NCBI RefSeq assembly: GCF_031143425.1
Contig: NC_090448.1
Span: 532,102,313 to 532,166,312, forward strand
DNA length: 64,000 nucleotides
Direction: 5' to 3'
From: Pleurodeles waltl
Lineage: Eukaryota; Chordata; Amphibia; Caudata; Salamandridae
The translations under genes were made by a program, and so were the position numbers. Every line of letters begins with the position of its first letter. The stretch's first letter is position 1. Positions 46,491 to 57,516 of this stretch are shown here, in pieces. A model generated the notes under the pieces. The model ran no database searches and had not been told where the DNA came from. It was given only the letters and a program-made list of their open reading frames with translations.

Positions 46491-48548
46491 TGGAAAACAG
46501 GAAGAGAGGTAGGGTCATCACATTCTTTTCAAACACTAACATCCCACTGTACACATCATTTACATTACATCTAGAACCAGATTAGTGCCAACACCATGTC
46601 ACAAAAAGACACAATCTACACCCCTACATTACAACGATGTCACACACCAGCTAAGCCCCCTATCACATACCTACAATACCATCATAGCAGTAGAGCTACC
46701 ACACTAACCATTCTATGACAACCTGACTTGGCAAAATGAGTCTGGGTCCCTATCTACAGCAACATAGTCAACCAACAACCAATCTATGGGAAATAGTGGT
46801 AACATTGAATTCCACATATCAAATACACAGAATCTCCTAGTACTTACATTATTACCTGATGTCATGTACCAGGAATGGAACCTTATCATATGCTAAACAC
46901 AAGAAAGCATGTTGCACATAAGCAAAAACTGTTTCATGTCACAGAGTCCACAACCTTCACAATTGAAATTTGCAAACATGCACCTACTATAGTTGGCATT
47001 TCCAAATTTGGAGTATGATAGTACCTAAACACAAGTCACTAACACATGTACCAGTAGTGATGTAGGAAAGGATGAATCATACTTTGTTGACCTACTCCTC
47101 TTTGTCGTTTTCCACCTGTAAACAAAGTCTTGCACACTCAAGGGGCCTATGTAGCCTATAGCATTTACCCACAGACACCCACAGGAAGTACAACTACTCC
47201 TTAAGTATAATGGACACCTGTCATGTGCATAAAGGCCACATACTGTACAAGGTACCATGATAAGTGGCAACATCAATAGCCCAATGTTTGAGTGGCAACA
47301 TCACTATCCACACTTCAGACATGAGTAGTCTTAAATCTGTATAGGAAAATGTCAATTACATCAAATCACATATGAGGATACCATGATAGAGACATACACC
47401 TTGAGGTTAGCCATATGACTGATTACACATACCATTCCACCCACATGTGAATGTGAACTACCACACCTGCACCACAATGTAGTCAGTGCAAACAATAGGT
47501 GTCCAAACGAAAAGCATACAAAGCATATCCAAAATAGCAAAAGTAAATATGTCTATTTTACATTTCAATGTTTATTTATGGCAGAACCTTCAATGTACAC
47601 ATGATGCTGGCAAAAACCAGTGAATAATGTAACTGTTCACAAGATGTCTTGGCCTATTTAGTATGCCCACAACACAATGGCTAAGGAAATAGCTGTGTAG
47701 CCACTTAACATTCACAGAACATGTACATGGTACTAACATTCTGAGCTGTGATCACAATGTATGTGTTGCAATAGTAGTCTAGCAATAGCTCCCCAGTTTA
47801 CAAATTGTAGGTTGTCCACTCAGATGAGACATTACAGGGTCAATGTACAGCCCTCACTTAGCAAATGGGTTCACCTCCTAACAGCTCTGAGTAAGTTTAG
47901 AAAGTATGACATGTGAAATATCAGATGGATATCACAGCCTCACATGAAGTTGCCACTTATCAGAAGCCACATGAAATGTAGGTATGACTTAAACTTGTCA
48001 GACTCTATGTTGCACATAGACATGGATCAAGTGGCATTGGAATGGACAGAGGGCAAATACCTGAACAACTTACCATCATGATATTGATTGGGAGCATGGG
48101 TCTGTAGGTAGCAAGGAACAACCAGCAGGGTATATAAAGCAGTAGAGTGGTACACATATGTCACATGTGCATCATCATATGCTTTCATGCAGATGGGATA
48201 CCATAGAAGAGTAATATCTCCCTATGCACAATAGTATGTGCACACCTGTGTACCAATGTTGAGGACTTTACATCTATGTGTTCCTTGGAGATCTTTGGCC
48301 CTTTGCACTTAGCACATTGCCACAGCTTAGATTCTATTCACAAGTTTGTGCAAAGTATCCAGGGTGAGTCCATGATTCCTTCATCATGCGGAACAGCAAT
48401 ATCCCTCAGCTAATGACACAACTATACAAAGAGAGGGCCTGGCTGGTTGGTAAGTCTAATATGTCATGTGTGTCTGTACCTTTTATCTGCTACCATATAT
48501 GTGGATGTCCAAGATTCATGTTTGGATTGTTGTAACCATATCTTACAG
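46491..48548. other. Interior of Harbinger B2 without recognisable genes
   Basis: About 2 kb of AT-rich sequence where the SANT exons and the first transposase exon would be expected. Both strands are full of stops and I found no motif match. It may have been replaced or decayed beyond recognition. Confidence 0.4.
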
Positions 48549-48835
48549 GGGACTCTGGCTATCCAAACCGTCCTTGGTTGTTGACACCAGGGAGGACCCA
48601 ACCACACCAGGTGAAGTCCACTTCAATGAGGCCCAGAGCAGGACAAGGAGTATCATGAAGCGGACTTTTGGGCTAGACCTTTGCTCCAAAAAGGTATGGC
48701 TCCACTCTAATAATTTCGTCCACCATGACCCTCAACTCATCATCAGTGAAACATGGCTGTTTTTGTGGGGACATGGTAGTGGTGGTAGAGACAGTGAGGA
48801 AGAGCAAAATGAGGTATAACATTTTTAGTGATGCG
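48549..48835 (+). pseudogene. Harbinger transposase remnant (second exon), copy B2
   Basis: A 3' splice acceptor (pyrimidine stretch then 'cttacag', 48541-48548) precedes GDSGYPNRPWLLTP, the same exon start as in element C at 62715. After a shift, GEVHFNEAQSRTRSIMKRTFG (48610-48670) carries the catalytic Glu region of the DDE domain. Sequence beyond it is partly deleted. Homology to element C is clear; the rest of the gene is lost. Confidence 0.75.
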
Positions 48836-50526
48836 GTGTGGGTGCTGTGATGTGAGTGGGTGACGGTTGTTGTGTATTTTGTGGGATACTAAATTGTGTG
48901 TTGTGTATGTTAAAGAGGTGTGGTTGAGTGCTGACTGTAATGTGTAGGGGTACCTATTGTTTGTTTTGCTAGATCTTTTTTTTTTACTAGCCTCTGGCTG
49001 TGAGTGACATTCTGGTTGCAAAGAATTTTGGGTTGTGTAGGGGTGTATTTTATAGTGCAGTGTGTAGGTGTGTGAATATGTGTCAGGTGTGGGGTATTCA
49101 AACTATCCAATGTGGTGTGGTGTTCTGACTGGTGTGACTTCAGACCGCCACGGTTCGCACTGCCAATGGCTTTCCGTCATGGAAGAACCGTTTTCATGAT
49201 TTCTGGATCGTAATATCATCGGAGGCTTTGTGGCGGGCTGGCGGTGCTGGTGGTCGAACCGCCTCTTTTCCGTCCCTCAGTTTCCTGGTGGTTTCAGAAA
49301 TTTGGCTGTGTTTTGGCATACTGAGCTGTGTAGCTCTTAATACGGCGGACGGACTGCCGCCAACATGGCGGTCTTTTGGCAGCTGCCACCAAACTCTTAA
49401 TGAGGCCATTAGTTTTGGCTCCTTTTTGGTGGGAGACTTAAAAATTATCATTTCATCCCTGGGGGATGGGTTCTCCGGGGGTCCAAATGGGCTTCGCAAG
49501 GGGGGCAGCAGGATCATGGAAGAAAATGCTAATTCTTTTTTAGTTTGGCCCCAAGGAGGTCCCTCTGGCCCCTCCCCTCCACAGGCCCTAGGGAGGCCTT
49601 ATATTACTTTTCTTTTTTAAACTTCAGGACAGGGGACTAAGTCCCAGAGGCCCTCATTACTACCCTGGCGGTAGGTGTTAAAGCGGCGGTAATACCGCCA
49701 ACAGGCCGGAAAAAAATGGGATCACGACCATGGTGGGAACCGCCAACACAGACAGCCACTTTAACGCTCCGACCACCACGGCGGTAGAAACAAACACTGC
49801 GGCGGTAACCGCCAACAGACAGGTGGAAGACAATGTACCGTGCACTGTATCACAAGGCACCAATCCACCAGCTTTTCCAGGGCAGTACCAATGCCATCAA
49901 AAGCACGGCGGAAACAGTACACAGAAGGGAAATCACTCACCTCTGGACACCCTACGAGGAACCAGGATGGCATGGAGCCCGAGTTACAGGTGCTACCAAT
50001 GTTGATTTACCTCCTCTTCTACCAGGAGCAGCAAAGACAGCGGCAACGACCACGGTGAGTACTGCACCTAGCACACAGGGGAGGGGGGAGGAAAAAGAGA
50101 GTGACACACACATGCAACACGCAACACCCACACCCCCACCCCCACCCTCACCCACTACACCATACACACAAATACATGCAACAACATTACATATACACCC
50201 CGTAACCCTCATGAAGAACGCAAGGATAAAAGGAAATGATTGTAACGGGTGTAATCATCGAAAATTCAGATATGGAAACAGGTCTGAAACAGATCATTAT
50301 ATACAAATATGTACAGCAATTACACAAGTACGGATAGTTTTCCAATCATTGTCCGTGGACCAGTGGTCCCAAAATGCATGGGCAAAGCCCACACATGATA
50401 CCTGCCTCTAAATGGAGAGAACACTGCTGGGGCATCAGGTTGAAAATAAACAGGCACCTCAGGGGGAAGGAGAGGGGTGGCACCTCAGCCGGATGAAGGG
50501 ACGACGCCACTGCTCCACGAGAGTGC

Positions 50527-50883
50527 TCCAAGCCCACAGAATGGTCCTGGAGAGTGCAAAGCCACAGTCTCACAAGTCTCTCAAGCGGGTGGGTTGCCCA
50601 CAGAATGGTCATGGGGAATGCAAAGCCTCAGTCTCACAAGTCTCTCAAGTGGGTGGGTTGCCCACAGAATGGTCCTTGGGAATGCAAAGCCACAGTCTCA
50701 CAAGTCTCTCAAGTGGGTGGGTTGCCCACAGAATGGTCCCAGGGAGTGCAAAGCCACAGTCTCACAAGTCTCTCAAGTGGGTGGGTTGCCCACTGATTTG
50801 TCACAGGGAGTGCAAAGCCACAGTCTCACAAGTCTCTCAAGTGGGTGGGTTGCCCACTGATTGGTCACGGGGAGTGCAAAGGA
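50527..50883 (+). repeat. 64-bp tandem array, about 5.5 copies
   Basis: 'cacagaatgg' / 'cactgatt..g' starts recur at 50535, 50599, 50663, 50727, 50791 and 50855, exactly 64 bp apart. Each unit contains 'agtctcacaagtctctcaag'. As 64 is not a multiple of three, the overlapping ORFs with repeated SHKSLK peptides are artefacts. Confidence 0.95.
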
Positions 50884-51612
50884 CTGAGGTTGTGGATGCT
50901 GTTCTCCACTGGTTCTGGAAGGGGCTTTGTGCCCAGAGTGGTTCATCCTGCCAAGGACTGGGGTAGTGGATGCTGTTGTCCACTGGTTTTGGAGGGTGCT
51001 TTGTGCCCAGAGTGCTTCATCCCGCCAATGACTGGGGTAGTGGATGCTGTTCTCCACTGGTTCTGGAGGGGGCTTTGTGCCCAGAGTGCTTCATCCTGCC
51101 AAGGACTGGGTGAGTGGATGCTGTTCTCCACTGGTTCTGGAGGGGGCATGGTGCCCAGTGTGCTTTATGCTGCCAAGGACTGGGTGAGTGGATGCTGTTC
51201 TCCACTGGTTCTGGAGGGGGCTTTGTGCCCAGAGTGCTTCATCCTTGCAAGGACTGGGTGAGTGGATGCTGTTCTCCACTGTTTCTGGAGGGGGCTTTGT
51301 GCCCAGAGTGCTTCATTCTGCCAAGGACTGGGTGAGTGGATGATGTTCTCCACTGGTTCTGGAGGGGGCATGGTGCCCAGTGTGCTTCATCCTGCCAAGG
51401 ACTGGGTGAGTGGATGCTATTCTCCACTGATTCTGGAGGGGGCTTTGTGCCCAGAGTTCTTCATCCTGCCAAGGACTGAGGTTGTGGATGCTGTTCCCCA
51501 CTGGTTTTGTAGGGGGTTTTGTGCCCAGTGTGCTTCATCCTTCCAAGGACTGGGTGAGTGGATGCTGTTCTCCACTGATTCTGGAGGGGGCATGGTGCCC
51601 AGAGTGCTGCAC
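50884..51612 (+). repeat. 74-bp tandem array, about 10 copies
   Basis: The unit contains 'ggatgctgttctccactgg', 'tctggagggggc' and 'ttcatcctgccaaggactg'. Successive copies alternate between 'ctttgtgcccagag' and 'catggtgcccagtg' variants. Overlapping ORFs step along at 74-bp offsets in rotating frames, which shows they are not genes. It directly abuts the 64-bp array. Confidence 0.95.
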
Positions 51613-51740
51613 CTGGGGTGTGGCAGTTCCCATTCCCTCACCTGGGTGTGTGTGCCATGAGATTTCCTGGGAACAGGTAGCATGATACTCCATGGAGTCA
51701 GAGACACACTCCACCCTGCTGCGGCTTTGCCTGCCAACTG

Positions 51741-53049
51741 TGTCAGGATACTTCAATTCAATTTCCTCAGAAGCAGAAGATAACTCCTCAGTCCCGACCC
51801 GAGCTACTCACAACGAATATTAATCCTTTGTGCTGAGTACCCCGGAGGGGGAAAGGGGAATGGGATGGTAGAGAGACTGCCACAGAGATGATGAACGCCA
51901 GTACTCAGTCTGCCTCTTCACATCTAAGATTGGATACAGCACCTGCAAGAGTCACAGTCGCAATTACTAGGGACATACAACATCAGTTTTTCACTTTCTA
52001 CTCTCAACACTTAATTCTCTTTAATTCTATTATTTCTTCACTCACCCTGAGTTCTCTGTAGCCTTGCTTCTCTCTATAAATGATAGCTCTTCTTAAAAAA
52101 ATGCTTATTACTGATTCTGGAAGAACTTCTCAACCTTTGTTAGAGATTGGTTTTATGTTGCTATATACATATATATAGTTGGTGATAATGCGTTCTTCAA
52201 ATCAGCTGATGTTATTTAATTTCTCCTGTCTTATTGTGACTTCTGTCAATACTTGTATTTGTAAATGCTTGTTTATTAAAGTTCGTTTCTCCTTTCTTAC
52301 TTCGACATTTGTTGATAACTTGTATTTGTAAATGCTTGTTTATTACAGTTAGTTTCTCCTTCCTTACTTCGACATCTGTCGATAACTTGTAGTTGTAAAT
52401 GCTTGTTTATTTAAGGTAGTTTCTCTTTTAAACTCTATTTTGGTTTATTACCATTGAATTTGTAAATGCTTATTTGTTAACAGTTCGTTTCTCCTTTAAA
52501 CTTGGCCTTTGTTTAGAACCTTGACATTTGTAGATATTTGCTCTTTTAAAGTTCGTTTTTTCTTTGTCTTTAATATCTTAAACAAGAACCTTGTAAACAT
52601 AAGGTTAATTCATACATTAACTCTGTGGCCTTGCCGACTTCCACGGGAACGGTCTACTATCAAACTCTTCGAATAAACCTTGACAATATTTATCCGTTTT
52701 CTGTAATATAATCTTCAAATGTAATTTTACCTCACAGGAGTTTCTGTTCTGAAGCGCGCTCTCTCCACACAGCTGATTCCTGTCAGACCTCAGTTGACGT
52801 GCAAGGCTTCCAGCTGGAGAGCTCGTAACCTAGCAACCAACCGATTGCAAGACTAGAACTGTAACTAACCTTCAGGACTCACAGCGGCCATCTTGGATCT
52901 TCTCTTCTTGATTCTTCCTTTGAAATAAGCGCAAGATTACTCTGCAAACCTTCTTCCAGTTTGGGTTTTGCTGTCTCCACTGAGGATATCTCTTTGCTTT
53001 TCTCATGCACTTCTTTGATTTGACTTGGCAAGTTTGTGTGGTCATGACA
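51741..53049 (-). repeat. Chromovirus 3' LTR
   Basis: 1309 bp. Read on the minus strand it begins TGTCATGACC and ends CCTGACA. The last part of the pol reading frame (to 52872) runs into it. It contains the AT-rich 'gtaaatgcttgtttatt' repeats (about 52260-52420) that also occur in the other LTR. Confidence 0.95.
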
Positions 53050-56000
53050 GTACTCCCCCTCAAGGAACAGTTCTCCAATTTAGGTTTGCTTGGGTAGGTT
53101 CTATGAAAGTTTCTCACTAATCTTGAAGCATGTACATAGTCGTGCGGCTCCCAGGATTGTTCCTCTGGACCATAACCTTTCCAATTAATTAGATAATAAA
53201 GCTGGCCATTACGGATTTTGGAATCTAAGATTTGATTGACCTCATACTCTTCTGCAGAGCTAATCTGGATAGGAATTGGAGGGGAGTTTTGACGTAAATT
53301 TGGAGGACTGTTCTTTAACAAGGAGACATGGAAAACAGGATGTATCTTTAGATGAGCTGGCAACTGCAATTTAACTGCCACTGGATTGATCATCTTGTCA
53401 ACTTTGAATGGGCCTATAAATCGTGGCTGAAATTTGCGATTTCCTTTGAGACATAAATGACGAGTGGATAACCAAACTTTGTCTCCTTTCGAATAAATGG
53501 GGCTCTCTCTTCTTTTTCTATCAGCCTGAGTCTTATATGAGTCTTTTGCTTGAATTATGTTTTTTCTAGCCTAACTAACGTGGTCTGCAAATCCCTCACC
53601 ATATCTTCTACTGCAGGCACTGAATCATCTTCTTTACCCAACATTACATTAGGATGTCTACCATGGTTCAGATAAAAGGGGGTGAACCCAGTGGTGGAAT
53701 GAACAGCATTATTGTAAGCAAATTCAGCTGCCACATCAACTCGGGCCATTCCTTCTCTTTATCGAATAAATTGAGTCTTAAATACTGTTCTAACTTTTTA
53801 TTCACTCTCTCTGTTTGCCCATCGGTTTCAGGATGGTAACTGGTAGAGTAACGAGAATCAATTCCTAATCTTTTACTAAAGGCCTTCCAAAAGCTAGAAA
53901 CAAATTGGGACCCCCTGTCTGAAACTAGAATTTTTGGGATACCATGGGCGCGTACTATGTGTTGTGTAAACAACTGTGCAACCTGTGGGGCTCGAGGGAT
54001 TTCTTTTAAAGGAATGAAATGCGCCATTTTAGTGAAAGTGTCTACACACACTAGGATAGTGTTAAAACCTTGGCTACTAGGGAGGTCCACTATAAGATTC
54101 ATAGTAACAGTATGCCAGGCATGGGGTGCAGTGGGCAAAGGTCTTAACAGACCTTGTGAAGCTGTTCTATTTGATTTCCCTCTTTGACATTTGTCACAAG
54201 TTGACACATATTGTCTTATCTGAGTTTTCATTTTTGGCCACCAAAATTCTCGTTGTATTAGATTTTGAGTCTTTTGAATTCCTTTGCGTCCAGCCAATTG
54301 ATTGTCATGATAAGCCTGAAGAATTTTTTCTTGCAGCTCCACAGTCGGAACATACAGTGCACCTTTAAAGTATGGCAAACCTTTTTTGATTTCTCTTCCT
54401 TGGCCTTCTTTGGACCACTTCAGCATTCCTTCGAATGTTACGTTTTCTTGAATTTCTTTGGTTAAATTTTCATACAATATGGCAGATATGAACTTCTCTT
54501 GTGGAATAATCAATTCTTTTTCTGGAGGCTCTTTAACTGCACCGGTATCAATTTGAGATAGAGCATCTGCCTTCCCATTTACTTTTCCTGGTCTGAAAGT
54601 GATATCAAAATCAAAGTCTGCAAAATATAGGGACCAACGCAGTTGTCTAGCTGTTAGAGTTCGAGCTGATTTTAAAAACTGTAAATTTCGGTGGTCCGTG
54701 TAAACGGTCACTTTATGCTTAGCTCCCAAAATGTAATGCCTCCATTCACGAAAAGTTTCTTTGACTGCCAATAGCTCCTTATCCGCAATTGAATAATTTA
54801 TCTCTGGTGGTGTTAATTTTCGAGAGAAATAGGCCACTGGATGTAATTGACCTGTATATTTATGACGCTGGGAAAGGATACCTCCTATGGCAACATCTGA
54901 AGCATCTGCCTCCACATAATATGGCTCATCTGGATTGGGGTGGAGCAAGATTGGAGCTGAGACGAAGGAATTCTTCAAAAAATTAAAAGCATTTTCAACT
55001 TCTTTTGTCCACTCAATCTTCACTCCTTTCTTCAACAATCGAGTAATGGGTGTAACTGTTTGAGAAAAATTGGATATGAATCTTCGATAAAAATTAGCGA
55101 ACCCCAAGAAACTCTGGATCTCTTTGACATTGCAAGGAGAAGGCCAATGTTGCACTGTCTTTATCTTGGCAGGATCCATACTAACTCCTTCTGGTGACAA
55201 AATGAATCCTAAGAACTCAACTCGTTCCACATGAAATGCACACTTCTCCAATTTTACATAGAGATGGTTTTCTTGCAACCTTGTGAGGATGGATCGAACA
55301 TGGGAAATGTGCTCCTGTAGATTGTCGGAAAAGATTAAAATGTCATCTATATAAACCACGGCAATCCGTTCGAGGAATTCTCGTAATATATCATTAACGA
55401 AATGCTGGAAGGCAGCGGGAGCATTGCATAACCCATAAGGCATCACTTGATATTCAAATAATCCGTATCGAGTCCGAAAAGCGGTTTTCCATTCATCCCC
55501 TGAAGCCACTCGAATCAAATGATATGCTCCTCGCAGGTCCAATTTGGTGTAGATTCTAGCATTCTTTACTTGATCTAATAAAACTGACACTAAAGGCAGT
55601 GGGTATCGATTCTTGATGGTAACCTGATTGAGGGCTCGATAATCAATGCAAGTTCAAAGACTCCCATCCTTCTTTGGTATGAAAAATAGTGGGGATGACA
55701 CTGGAGATTCAGAAGGACGAATAAAACCATTAGCAAGATATTGATCCAAATACTCCTTTAAATGTTGATTCTCTGCTTCGGTCAATGCGTATATTCTGCT
55801 ACATGGCAATATCGCACATGGCTCCAGTTCAATTTTGCAGTCGTAGGGTCGATGTGGTGGCACTTTCTCAGCCTCCTTTTCATCAAAAACGGCGACTAAA
55901 TCCTCATATTCTTTTGGGATTTCTGCTGTCTTTAGTGCACAGATCATTGAAGAGTGTGATGATAAACAGGCCGCTAGGGACTTGGTGGACACTTCCACTC

Positions 56001-56463
56001 CATCATGAAAGCAATTCTCTTTGCAGTAAGAGGAATTCATCTTGATCGTTCTTTTGCTCCAATCAATTTGTGGATTATGTTCTGTAAGCCAGGGCAGACC
56101 CAAAATGAGTTGAAATTGTGGAGCATCTATCAAATTAAAGATTATCTGCTCCTGATGTCCACCAAAACCTTGCATCTGAATTGGTTCGGTCTCATGGGAA
56201 ATGGGTCCTGAAGAAAGATTGGTTCCATCCACACCTCTTACTACTTCCAAAGTAGATTTCTTGATAAATCGAATACCCATTTTACGAGCGTATTTGATAT
56301 CACAGAAGTTGCCCGTAGCTCCAGAGTCTATCATAACTGAGATCCCTTGAATTTCCTTCTCAAGGGTCTTAACTGATACTGTTTGTACCAAATGTGGCAC
56401 TGCGGTTTGTAAGGTATTCGCCACTCGTTGATCTAAAGGAGTTGTCTTGGGTTCTGCTTTCAT
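52872..56463 (-). pseudogene. Chromovirus pol: protease, RT, RNase H, integrase, chromodomain
   Basis: The polyprotein that copies and integrates the element. From the ATG at 56463: protease active site MIDSGATGNFCD (about 56320); RT blocks FIPKKDGSL, then after a TGA at 55653-55651 YGLCNAPAAFQ and YIDDILIFS (about 55340); RNase H with VYTDHRNLQFL and KADALSQ (about 54560). Integrase follows with the HHCC finger (H..GRKGIQKTQNL..CDKCQRG, 54330-54180) and D,D-35-E core (VDTFTKMAHF, SDRGSQFVSSFW, YHPETDGQTERVN). A frameshift near 53740 and another near 53570 follow. A GPF-like KFQPRFIGPFKV block and a C-terminal chromodomain (EEYEVNQILDS, YLINWKGYG, 53250-53120) identify a chromovirus. The tail extends about 180 bp into the LTR. 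Chromodomains steer integration to modified histones. Confidence 0.95.
53051..53061 (-). promoter_or_regulatory. Polypurine tract of the chromovirus
   Basis: Minus strand reads GAGGGGGAGT, 1-2 nt before the 3' LTR start (TGTCATGACC). This purine run is the expected plus-strand primer site. Confidence 0.75.
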
Positions 56464-56477
56464 CAGGGCAACTCCCT

Positions 56478-57461
56478 CTACTGATGAAGCTGGCCTTTTC
56501 CCGACTGAAGAGCTTTGGGTTTCTTGGGACAGTTTTTAACTAAATGCCCAGATGCTCTGCAATATAAGCATAGTTGATTCACTCTTCTTTTCTCTTTTTC
56601 TTCCTTAGATAAAGGACCTCGGATGGAACCAATTTGCATTGGTTCTTCTATTGTTATCCCTTCTCCGGCTCTCGTATGATCATTTCTTACACGATCAATT
56701 CTCAGGGGAAATAGTCGATACTCTCTTCTCTTTTCTGCTCTTCTTTCAGTTAACCGGTGGTCAATCTGTAACACAAGATCAATTAACTCCGAAATTTCGG
56801 TGGGTCTATTTTGGAACTTGTGCTAAGGCATCTTTCAATTCATCTCTCAGTCCACAATAAAATATGGCGGCTCTTTTTGATTCCGGCCAGGCAGTCTCTA
56901 CAATGAGTTTATTGAAATGAGCCAGATAGGCTACTAGATCTTTATTACCTTGCCTGATTTCCAGTAGTTCATTGTCAGTGGCTTGAGCTGCAGTTCGCCG
57001 ATCAAATATTCTTAAGAACTCTTCCTTGAAATTTTGGAAATGATATAAAACAGGATCATTTCTGGAAATTATTGGCATGGACCATGCAGCCGTATCTCCT
57101 GTCAGATAAGACAATATAAATGCCACTTTGGACTGGTCTTCGGAAAAAATGACTGGTCTACATAAAAAATGCAATGAGCATTGGGTCAGAAAAATCTGCG
57201 CCTTATTTGGATCCCCACCGAAGCGCTCGCGTTGAGCCAAAGGAATAATAGGGGAACCGCATGAATTACTTGAGTGGATATACCTGCAGACTGTGAAGGG
57301 CTACGGATTTGTGAAAACACAGATTCATTTGATTTAGCGGTGTTCCCTAACTCATTTATTCGCTGTTTTATTTGGACTGTTTCTTCTATGGTGTTATTTA
57401 ATTGTTTCTGTAACCCTTCCAAAACGGTGGCTAATGCTTTTATTTCAATTCCTTCTGCCAT
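56478..57461 (-). pseudogene. Chromovirus gag
   Basis: Structural protein forming the virus-like particle. It starts at the ATG at 57461 (MAEGIEIKALATVLEGLQ) with a coiled-coil-like N-terminus. A shift near 57255 leads to the capsid-type region (RERFGGDPNKAQIFLTQC ... FLRIFDRRTAAQATDNELL, 57235-56960). A second shift near 56820 leads to a basic region ending in one zinc knuckle CLYCRASGHLVKNC (about 56560-56520). It stops at 56478, 15 bp before the pol start in a different frame. Length and order fit sushi-type gags. Confidence 0.9.
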
Positions 57462-57505
57462 TCTGCTCAGGAGGAAATCTGTTTTTCCCTAAAATTAGGG
57501 TGATG

Positions 57506-57514
57506 GCACTTCAA
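57506..57514 (-). promoter_or_regulatory. Candidate self-priming primer-binding site
   Basis: Next to the 5' LTR, where a tRNA site beginning TGG would be expected, the minus strand reads TTGAAGTGC two bases inside the LTR border. The same 9 bases occur on the plus strand of the LTR at 58573-58581, so the transcript would carry GCACTTCAA about 250 nt into the LTR, able to pair with this site. Self-priming by the transcript 5' end is established for Tf1 and proposed for its sushi relatives. Function here is inference. Confidence 0.5.
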
Positions 57515-57516
57515 TC

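Larger units (their letters stand above)
43768..49407. mobile_element. Harbinger element B2, decayed, 5.6 kb
   Basis: Left end 'gggactcgttatgagtttgg' and right end 'caaactcttaatgaggcc' are inverted and match the start of copy B1. It contains a Myb-like pseudogene on the minus strand (45060-46490) and a transposase remnant on the plus strand (48549-48835), the same divergent layout as element C. The outer sequence carries 'accgcc'-type palindromes like the GC-rich MITEs. The target duplication is unclear (ATT on the right). Confidence 0.7.

Noticed and set aside
50527..51612. Possible CRISPR-like array
   Set aside because: Units are contiguous tandem repeats without unique spacers, and the window is eukaryotic transposon sequence.
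50412..51756. Many overlapping ORFs of 60-190 codons on both strands with repeated peptides
   Set aside because: They follow the 64-bp and 74-bp tandem units in rotating frames; neither unit length is a multiple of three and no domain is present.
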